Source: Rhizoclosmatium globosum (lineage: Eukaryota; Chytridiomycota; Chytridiomycetes; Chytridiales; Chytriomycetaceae). Taken from it: a stretch of DNA of 64,000 bases. This document shows, one piece after another, positions 54,340 to 64,000 of the stretch. The notes below the pieces were generated by a model. It was not told the DNA's origin and ran no database searches. It worked only from the letters and a program-made list of their open reading frames with translations. The position numbers were made by a program, and so were the translations under genes. Numbering within the stretch: position 1 is the stretch's first letter; each line of letters begins with the position of its first letter. Location of the stretch: positions 145,729 through 209,728 of the forward strand of contig MCGO01000073.1 of the NCBI GenBank assembly GCA_002104985.1, in the 5' to 3' direction.

Positions 54340-57300
54340 ATGCGGGAACGTCACAACGCCAAAGCCCGTCAGAGCAGTCTGCACAAGGTTTGCCCTTTTA
54401 ACCATCAATTTCTTGCACTTTATCAATCATTATCGAAATAGAAAAAGAAGCAGCGATTCGTAAAGACAACTCCAAATGCAACAGCCCCTTCAATCGAACC
54501 TTCAAATGACGATGAATACAACCCAACTACAACTGCAATTCCAGTTTTACTAGATACAAAAGCTGATCGTGTTGCAAATGAGACTGTGGGAACTACAAAC
54601 ATCCTTGACTTGCTTCCAGAGGTGAATCATACACCTCTCCATCATCTTGTACCCTTACGCAACGATCTAGAAACCAGAAGGAAAGCTATCCTCCAAAAAG
54701 AGGAAACGACTCGAAAAGTTTATCCAGTCGCAACTCAAAAAGGAAGAGCGTGTTAAACTCGTAAAGAAGTTGGGTGAACAACACTTGGAAGACACAGTGG
54801 GCGATCTACTCAAGAGTAGTAAAGATATCGGACACGGTGTGAGTACTTTGGATTGATTCAACAAAACTCGAGCTTATTCTTGTCGCAGAAACTGACTGCA
54901 AAAGAACGTTTACGTCAAAGTTTGAAGGAGCACAAGAGTGGAATCGCAATTTCAGATCCAAATTCTAGGTTATTCGTTGCCAAAGAAGTCGATGATGCTG
55001 CGTATGATGATTACATGGATGATGTCGATGAAGATGATGATGATGATGAAGAGGAGAATGATGGTGCGAAAGGGAAATCTGTTCCTACTGTCACATTTGG
55101 CGCCGATTTGAAAACGACTGTTGGCGTTAGCACGAGTGGATTTGGATCAAGTTTGAAAGCTCCAGTTCCTGCTCCTGCTGTATTTGGTGCTTCCTTGAAA
55201 CGTGCCGCCGATGGAAGTACTGTGGGACCTACTATTGTGAAGCGAAAGAAAAAGAAGCAAGTCAAGAAGAAGAAGGAAGAGCGAAAGTTCAGCGGTGTTT
55301 CTTCAGATGAAGACGACGAGGACGAGGATGATGATGAAGAGGACGGTGAGGAGGAGGAGGAAGAAGGAAGACTTCAAGGTCCTGAAGATGAAGTGCCAAA
55401 CAAGCCATCACTTTCAAAATCCAAGACCCCGACTTGGAATTCAAACGTTGTTGATGGAGTCGAGTTTTCAAACCATGAGCCATACAAAGTTCCTGCTCAA
55501 ACGCCTCTCACTTCGACATTTACGACCCCAAGACCACCACTAGCTTCCCGCGCAAACCAATATTACGTTCCCATCAACCGCACAGAAGAAACAGAACTCG
55601 CACGCGCCTCCCTTCCAATCCTCCGTGAAGAGCAGCAAATCATGGAATCCATTCTTGGAAACACAACGACAATCCTGTGTGGAGAAACAGGATCCGGAAA
55701 GACAACACAACTGCCACAGTTCCTCTACGAACACGGATTCGGAAACCCAGCTCATCCACTATACTCTGGACAAATCGCCATCACACAGCCACGTCGTGTG
55801 GCTGCTGTGAGTATGGCGAAACGTGTCGCGGAAGAAATGAATGTTGATTTGAAGACAGGGCCTGTCGGGTACCAGATCCGATATGATACTAGTACAGTCA
55901 CCATGGCCACCCGTATCAAGTTTATGACGGAAGGAATTCTGTTGCGTGAACTCAGTGCGGGTGCGGAGAGTGGGGACTCGTTGATTAGTGCTTCGAAGGG
56001 AGGAGATTTGCTATTGACCAAGTATTCTGTGATTATTATTGATGAGGCTCACGAACGGACGGTTGGAACTGATGTCTTGATTGGCTGGTTGACGCGTATT
56101 GCGGCCTTGAGAAATGGAGGAAAGGTGGCTGGTGTGAAGCCTTTGAAGCTTGTAATTATGAGTGCTACGTTGCGTGTCGAAGATTTTACTGGAAACAAGG
56201 TGCTGTTTCCACCTGACCAGGGGATTCCGCCTGTCGTGAAAGTAGACGGAAGACAGTTCAAGGTAACTTCGTCGAACGTTTTGTTTCGAATATCTAATAC
56301 TGAAGATCAGGTTACGATTCATTACAACAAAGTCACACCCGAAACCGATTATGTGTCTGAAGCGTACAAGAAAGTTGCCAAAATTCATACAAAGTTACCG
56401 CACGGTGCTATTCTCGTCTTTTGACTGGTCAATCTGAAATTACTGCCTTGGTAAAGAAGTTGCGGAAAGCATATCCACCAAAGACTGGTGCGATTGAGGA
56501 GAAAAAGAATCAACTCGAAAAGCCTTCTACTGCAGATGCAGATGGAGAAACATCCATGTTTGGGGAAACCGAAGATGGAGCCACGTTCGACGAAGAAATT
56601 CCAAATGGACGTGAGGATGGAGTTGATGATTTCGATGACGGAGAATTTTTGGATGAAGATGACGAAGAAGAGGATGTTGAAGTTCTTGCCGGTGCGGATG
56701 GTGAAGATGGCCCTGAATTAAGCCAAGAGGATCGTGAAAGTAAGTTTCAATTGAATTGATTTGCTGAATTTAATTTTAACCCCATGACTTAGGTATGCCA
56801 CTTCATGTTCTTCCTCTGTATTCGCTCCTTCCAACGGCAGCACAGATGCGAGTCTTTGAAGCCCCTCCTCCAGGAACCCGACTCTGTGTCGTGGCAACAA
56901 ACGTAGCCGAAACCAGTTTGACAATCCCTGGAATCAAGTACGTAATTGACTGTGGAAAAGTCAAAGAGCGCAGATACGACACCCATTCGGGAGTTCAAAC
57001 ATTCCAAATCGGATGGACTTCGCGAGCTTCTGCCGACCAACGTGCCGGTCGTGCTGGTCGTGTTGGGCCTGGACACTGTTATCGGTTGTTCAGTTCTGCG
57101 GTGTTTGCGAACCACTTTGAGCAATTTTCGAGACCAGAAATGTTGCGGGTTCCTATTGAAGGCGTTGTTTTGCAGATGAAGAGTATGGGAATTTCAAATG
57201 TTCTGAACTTCCCATTCCCGACTCCTCCTGGACGGGATAACTTGCGTGCCGGTGAGGCATTGCTGATTCATTTGGGAGCAGTTGAGCGCGGTGCTTCTGT

Positions 57301-59043
57301 GGATGCCACTGAAGGTGGTGGAAAGATCACCGAACTTGGTAAAATGTTGGCTAAGTTCCCTGTTTCGCCAAGATATGCAAAAATGTGAGGAAAATATACT
57401 ATACTAAAGTAGAATTAACTTGATATAGGCTCATCATTGCTGCTGACCAAGCTGGTTACACACTTCCGTACACGATTGCTCTCGTCTCAGGTCTTTCCGT
57501 AGGAGATCCCTTCATTCGTGACGATAATGTGACTGGTCGTAAGAATGACGATGATGATGATGGGGATGATGATAAGGAAGAAAAATCAAAGAAAGTTGGA
57601 GAATGGCACAGAGTTATGCAAATGTTTGCTGGAGAACAAGTGAACTCTGATGCTTTGAAAATCTTACGGGCGGTTGGGGCATATTCTGCAGCTGCAGCAA
57701 AGTCTTCAGATGGAGGTGCGCAGTTTATGGAAAGCCACTTCCTTCGTCCCAAAGCAATCGAAGAAATCAATCGTCTTCGGGTACAACTCTCTACCCTTGT
57801 CAAGGCAACTCTGACAAAGGATACTGTTGGACTTCAGCACCTTCCAACGAATTCGAATGGACCGATTGTGATTCCACCTCCTACTTTGAAAGACACTGCT
57901 GTACTTCGTCAAATTCTGTTGGCAGGATTCCCTGATCATATTGCTCGTTACGATGTCGTTGCCACCAAAACTGCATTAGGCACGGGTGCCAAAAACATCA
58001 AACCAATCTATACAACGATGTGGGGCGGCAAAACAGATGTATTCACTATTCACGCTTCGTCTGCGCTCGCATCTGTGAGACCAGCGCCTCAATGGATTAT
58101 TTATGAAGAAGTCGTCGGTGTTGAAGAACGACTGACTGCGGATAATTCCGGAATTATGTTCCTGCGATCTGATTCCACTGTCGTCGCTGCAACTTCTGGA
58201 CAAGGAAAGAGATTAATGCTTAAGAATGTTACCGTGATAACCGAAGATTGGATTGCGAAAGTTGGGCCCAAGTCATTGTTGAAACCTGGAAAACTGATGG
58301 AGCAACCCTCACCTCGTTATGACGCATACAAGGATAAGGTTGTTGGTTTCTCAGCCCCGAATTACGGTCCAAAGATGTGGGAGCTTCCGACAATGGAGGT
58401 TGATGTCGATTTGAAGAACGGAGCTCAGTGGTTCGCCATGGCTTTGTTGGAAGGACATGTAAGACCTGGACAGGTTGTGCGAAAACAAAAGGCGAAATCG
58501 AAAGTTGTTGCCGCCCCTGATATGTTTGGAATTCTTCTGGTTTGTTAAATACTCAATTGAAATGACCATTAACGTGCACTCTATCAGCCATATTTAACCG
58601 CGAAGCCAACTATCATAACAAAGTCTTGGTCCAAAATGCAAAGTCGTGTGAATGGATTCCTTTCAGCTTTAATTAACAAAAATATTGCCTCTCGATCCGC
58701 ATTGGAGAAGATCTGGTGCGTTCTGATTGAAATGATATATTGTCCTAACAAAAGTAATAGGTATGAGCAGCCAGGATTTTTACTACCTGAATATCTATCT
58801 TGGCTTCCTAATGAAGTCCACATGGCAGTCCAATTAATATGGCCTCCAATCGAATTTGTGCAAGAATATGAGGTGATTCCTTCGGCACCATCTGCCCGGC
58901 AAAAGGCGCCGCCGGCTACTGAAAAACTTGGCATTGCAAAGAAGCTACAACCTTTCTTGGCTAATCTTCCGAAAGGAGATGACCTACGAAGGCGCGAAGT
59001 CTCCGCCGCCGCAGCTCAAGATTCCGGAGAAGATTCCGACTAA
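54340..59043 (+). CDS. DHR1: DEAH-box RNA helicase DHR1/DHX37
   Basis: Removes U3 snoRNA during 18S rRNA maturation in the nucleolus. The exons join through [16 protein letters not shown], then DLLPE to [16 protein letters not shown] (51-nt intron ending 54668). Acidic stretches and Lys-rich runs follow. Helicase motifs are all present: [47 protein letters not shown] and [16 protein letters not shown]-terminal helicase-associated domains follow ([13 protein letters not shown]). After SALEKIW an intron leads to ~95 more residues ([16 protein letters not shown]...), a Pro/Ala- and Ser-rich tail. One base is missing near 56421, in a T-run, between GAILVF and TGQSEI. Confidence 0.9.
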
Positions 59044-59118
59044 ATAAAATTGGATACAGTACATTTTTCTATCCTTGAGAATCTCAGAAGGTTTACTGCA
59101 AATCTCACGAACGAAACA

Positions 59119-62100
59119 ATGGTTGAAACTGGTTCTGCTGAAGTTCTTTCACCAAACAGGCCAGCTTCAAACGAGGATAATTCCTCAGATGAAAGGCAGT
59201 ATATGGCGTCGATGCGAGGCAACTTGCCCGCCATTATTCCATGGAAGTTTATGAGGTCGATTGTATTCTCCGCAGCTGGGATACAGCCAGGAACGAAGAA
59301 AGACCTTGACAGTATGGATATTGCAACTATAAGGAAACAGCAGGCATCATCGAATACTTCTCCTTTAAGTATTCCTTACGGATTTCAGGTTTAAAACATC
59401 AGCGGCCCTTACTTCATCTAAACCCCCCAACAGAGCTGCCGATCCGTTAAACATCACAAACCAAACCTCAAATCAGTCTTGCACGCGTCTGTCACGAAAA
59501 TGGATTGTTTTGTGTTGCTTGATGCCCACTCAGTTAGTATTCTTCGAGGAATTACCAGACCAGTCGTAATGTCCACAAACTCTCCCGATAAGCTCAAAAA
59601 GGGAATGGAAGTCAGCGTATTCATGGGATTAAATCGATGGATATTTATTCCGAAATGGCGAATGACTGTGATCTCAACACTCCAACTTGAGTTAAAAGTA
59701 TGCTTTTCCCGACTCTCACGCGGAGCTCATCAATTAAAAATAGATACTTGGAGTAAGTTTTGAGCAGATTTCAAGTGTCTCGAGCGTCCAACCTGTTTTG
59801 AGGTTAGTTTCTAGTTTATATCCAATACGTCTAACTCCACCGATAAGCCTTGAATTCAACGATATTGATGAAGAACTTATCGCTGGTGGAGTTGGAAACA
59901 TAAGGGTAGGACGAAACTTGGTTACCCATCATACTTATAATCAACTCTAAAGATTTGGGGGTTTGAAAAGAGATCTCCATCGTAAAGAATTGTGATTTCA
60001 AATGCTTTATACTTACCGGAAATGTAGATCAATACCTCATGGATTCAAAAACCCGCGTCTTGTCATTAGTGACTTGAGTTCAAACGAATGGGTTCAACAC
60101 ACCTGTCTTGATAAAGCTTTTAATCGACTTTTCGCTGCCATTGACAGCAATTTATATGTATGACGCAATAGTTTTTATGTAATAGGACTGAAATTTTGCA
60201 GGTTTATGATTATACGTCGGGGAAAAGACTCGAATCTTTTGTGAATGCACACAAAAACACCATATCCGCCATAATCTTCTATCAGCCTCTTCAGTATACA
60301 ATAACAGCATCTACTGATGGAATAAGTAAGGATATGTAATTGACAATGTCTTACTCATCGACGAATTAAGTTAAAGTCTGGACTCAGCAATTTCGGATTC
60401 TCTTTGAGCTCCGTGCTGAAACGACCTCAGCTATTACAGGTACTATAATTTTTCGCGCGAAGGATTAAATATCGGGTAGGACTTATTGTTCCAAATGCAA
60501 ACGAGGGAACTCCGCCCTCGCCATTATTGCTGTCGTCGGCAATCGATGGGATGATACGCCTTTGGAGCTTAGATTCAGGGAACTGTATATATACATTGGA
60601 AACTGATTTCGACTGTCTTGGCATACGTTGGATGCGTTATGATACCTTTCTTTCATTTTCAGCCGAAGGAATGGAGGTCTGGAACTTGAACAGATTCTTC
60701 ACGACGTTTTCAAATACGGGAAGTCAAGTCACTCATTTGAAAAGAATTGAAGGAAGTCAATGTGATCCTTCACGAATAATGGTTGCAACAGAAGATCGGT
60801 CAATGCGTCTTTTATCGCCTGTTCGAGGAGCTACCCTTTTCACCGCGTTTCCAAATATGGTGGAGACACAGATACGAGAGATTGAGCATGATATTCCGTC
60901 TGCTACAATGTGGATGCTGGGTGGAAATGGAGAAATTTCAGTGTACACCACAACTACAAATCCTGCGAAGATTGTTGACATCTGGGAAAGAGAAGGTTTA
61001 ACAGGTTTAAAAAAATTCGAAATTCTTATTCGTCGTATTTAGCTGGAACCGAGCAAGTTGTATGTATGTGTGCACTTCGAAAGAATTGTCACTCCGAATT
61101 CATCACAGACCGTGTTTATGCGTTATTAGGGTAAAAGTGTATTGAAAAAAAGTAATTCATGATGTTTTTATTATCTAGAGGGACAGTTGCAGGACAAATG
61201 TTGTCTACTGCGTCAATGTCGAAAAAAGTAAGCCACATCTTATCATTCAAGCACATAGTGCCGAAGTTATAGCTCTACAATGCCATGCCGATTTAATGCT
61301 TGTTATTTCACTGGGAATAGGTAGGAGATAAATTTTTCTAATTTATCTCACAAGATCTTAGATGGTATGATGAAGTTTTGGAAAATGGAAATAGGACAGA
61401 ATTCAACAGAAGCAGCTGATGCAAAACCCAGCTCTGTTGGGGGCCAAAAGCCTCCAAACATGCTGTCATTGTCTTTCATGTACAGTTTAGTGATGCCAAC
61501 ATCGACTGGTCACATAATCGGATTTCGCGTACATGTTCCAAGTAAATCATTGGCGGTGTCGACGTCACACAATATAGTGACAATGTTTACCATCACCGAA
61601 AGCGGCGTGAAAGAAAAACCTAGGCATCCGAATGATGAAGACCATTCAAAGCCAATAACTTCCATGGATTGCTTGGAAACCTTGTGCATCTTTGCCTCGT
61701 CCAGTACAGAAGGCGCTGTAAAGATTTGGGATGGATACGGAAATACGCTGCTGAAGTAAGCTCATAATTGACTATCGGTTATTGATTCTTTATGGTGACA
61801 GAGAAGTCCAGTTTGGATCGAACGTTCTAGCCATATGCTTTTGTAACAAGCGGGGAGACTTGCTGATTGGAACTTCCGACCAAGTCATACTTTTAAAACT
61901 TCAAGATTATCTCCCCAGTTTTATTCTTCTGGAGCTGCTATTCCGATCTAGTATCAAAATCATCGATGATTTGGATGAAGTTCCGATAACATTTGATGAC
62001 CAGCTCGACTTTTGGCAATTATATCGAGACAATTTGATAAGAATAGGTCGGGACTTATCAAAATGGCATTTGGCCGAGGAGCCTGCTCAGGCAATACCAA

Positions 62101-64000
62101 AAGAGGACGAGCTGGACATATCAAAGAAACTTCAGGAGCTTGAAGATAGACGAGCTGAAGCTAAGGTATATCAAAAAAGAGATGCTAATGTTGGACTCAT
62201 TCTCATTTTCAGTTGAAAGAGGCGGAATCGGTGAAAAGGCCAAGTGTCATCAAAGCAAAAGAATCTTGGAAACAGATTCTGAAACAGAAGAAGAATATCG
62301 AGAAGAATGTTTCTACTCCAAAAGATACTCCATCAAAATCGCCAAAGTTGGGTGCGTTTCCCAAATCTCCATTGGCCTCTTCAGAGAGAGAATCTGTGGT
62401 CGACGACAGACCAGATTTAAGAGATCTACTCTCTGATGAAGAAATAGAAGAATTAATTCGCTCTGGATTTGACGACGAAGATGACGAATTGGGAACATTG
62501 GAAGACCAAATTGCAACCCAAAGGCGGCGAGTTTCGTCGTACGGAACGTACCGCCACCGGCAATCATTACAAGTGGAAAATGAGCTAAACAAAGATTATC
62601 TTATTACACGTCTTCAATCAAGAGGTATGGATGACGGAACTCGAGAAATGGGAATGTTGCCAGAAGTTGAGGTGATTACCACGCAATCACAAAAATGACT
62701 CCTAAGATTGTTGCATAGAAAACCATAGCAGCCAAGAAACGGAAGTCATTAATCAAGGGTACTGTTTCATATCAAAAAAATCGTACGGCAGGTGGATTTG
62801 GTGATGACAACGACCCAACTAGGTTAGGAGCAGAGGATGCTTTGTTTAATCCATCTATAGCCGGTAAAAAGGGACAAAAAGGGCGTCGAAAGTCAAAATT
62901 AGCAAAGGCAGTGGTCGATTCAGGGCCAACAGCAGACTTAAGGAAAGGAATAATGGAGCCTGCACAGTTCACACTGGTTGTGACGGAAGATGAAACAGAG
63001 ATGCAAAACGATAAAAAGGACGAGGACGACGATCTAGCCCCTGTAGATGGAATCCTTCGGAATCCTATGGCTGCGTTACCTAAAGTTTCAAAGAAGCCGA
63101 AGAAAAAGCAGCGAATTAATTTGAAGGGTATTGCTTTGCCTAATTCAGTAGCTGCCGTGAAGATTCAATCGGAGCAACAGAAATTTCAACATAGAAGAAC
63201 AACAGAAGATGGCGAAGAAGATGGCTATGAGGATGCAGGCAATGGTGATGGTTTGCAAGTGAAGTCCCCAGTTCCAATAACACGGCAAAAGAGTTTTGCG
63301 TTACCGGAATATCTCCGGTCTCGTCGAAAAAGGGATACAAGTGTTGTCCCCATTGAAGTTGGAGTCAAGTCGGAAGACGTACCAGAATTGTCCGATTTTC
63401 CTGACGACCAAGACGAACATCCACCGCCAGCCCCAATCGAAACAAAAGCAATTACACCGCCAGGACAAATACTGCCGCCTATCGATATCAGACCTTTGTT
63501 AAAGGAGCAACGTACTTCTGCAGTCAAACCAAAGCCTAAAACACCTCCTCCACGAAGGGAGTCTTCCACAAAAAGTTTGAATGAATCAATTGAGTCTGTT
63601 TCAGAAGCTGACACGCCATCTTCTGCTTCGGAGGAGGAATCAAGTGCACCTTCCACAAAGGAACCCACTCGTCCACCATCAATTCATGAGCCCTCTCGTC
63701 GACCCAGCATTCACGAGCCAAAAGCGCCATCAGCACGTCAATCAATTGACTTATCTGGACTTCTACTTCTCCAAAAATCACGATCCCCCTCCGTCCTTCC
63801 GTCAACACAAAACCTCACAAAACCTGTCGAAAAGAAGCCACCTGTCGAATTAGTACCTCCAAAGCCCGTTCCAAAACCATCCAGAGTTTCCATTCAACGC
63901 GCACCAAGCGAGGTAGCGCTACCCCCAATCGCAGCTCCAAGCACCCTTCTATCGCCGAATCAGTACCGAAAATCAAATTCGAAATGGATGCCCAAACGAA
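59119..64000 (+). CDS. WD40-repeat protein, WDR87/WDR97-like (partial)
   Basis: Long, many-exon gene that continues past the right edge. The N-terminal region is MVETGSAEVLSPN...IPWKFMRSIVFS. WD-type blades follow: GKRLESFVNAHKNTISAII, VKVWTQQFRILFELRAET, GMIRLWSLDSGNCIYTLE and GAVKIWDGYGNTLLK. The segment ICFCNKRGDLLIGTSDQV followed by LQDYLP is reminiscent of WDR87/WDR97. A coiled/charged region (KKLQELEDRRAEAK) and a Ser/Pro-rich tail with repeated RRPSIHEP motifs follow. The animal relatives are linked to cilia and sperm, so a flagellar role in zoospores is a reasonable guess. The exon join near 62700-62770 is unresolved. Confidence 0.68.

Noticed and set aside
56390..56430. Programmed frameshift in DHR1
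   Set aside because: No slippery site with downstream structure is evident, and the same one-base breaks occur in unrelated conserved genes; sequencing error is simpler.

Overview
The window looks like nuclear DNA of a fungus. Genes are dense and lie on both strands. Introns are short (about 45-75 nt, GT-AG). Intact tRNA-Arg(ACG) and tRNA-Glu(CTC) genes are present. Housekeeping proteins are recognisable: ESF1, DHR1/DHX37, CDC14, a TTC7/YPP1-like protein, aprataxin and a BRO1-domain protein. A family of F-box-like/ankyrin genes and a WDR87/WDR97-like protein (a type linked to cilia in animals) suggest a zoosporic, chytrid-like fungus. That placement is an inference from content.

Layout. 1-9.7 kb: ESF1 (partial), an EF-hand membrane protein, tRNA-Arg, a multipass membrane protein, an AAAP amino-acid transporter and an unusual zinc-finger gene. 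9.7-17.2 kb: a second tRNA-Arg gene is split into two complementary parts by a ~7.4 kb insertion. The insertion carries an intron-rich Crypton-like tyrosine recombinase, four hairpin repeats and a RuvC-type Holliday-junction resolvase. 17.3-18.7 kb: an SLC35F6-like transporter. 18.7-24.5 kb: a CACTA/EnSpm-like DNA transposon with matching terminal inverted repeats and two divergent genes (transposase plus an unrecognised partner). 25-43 kb: tRNA-Glu, five F-box-like/ankyrin genes in two groups, a small Gly-rich protein, a secreted 37-residue-repeat protein, a BRO1 protein, a tandem-domain secreted protein with a HELAE motif, and aprataxin. 43-54 kb: two tandem HAD phosphatases, CDC14, a TTC7/YPP1-like protein and two unrecognised genes. 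54-64 kb: DHR1 and a WD-repeat gene running off the right edge.

The strongest candidate for something undescribed is the tRNA-targeting element. It pairs a tyrosine recombinase, whose strand exchange passes through a Holliday junction, with a predicted Holliday-junction resolvase. Between the two genes lies an array of long-armed palindromes whose arms changed in a compensated way. A dedicated recombination module is an inference; the gene fragments, motifs, tRNA halves and repeats are directly visible.

Quality note: many conserved genes (ESF1, SLC35F6-like, DHR1, several F-box genes) contain isolated one-base frame breaks, often in homopolymers. This looks like sequencing error, so broken frames here should not be read as pseudogenes without checking.
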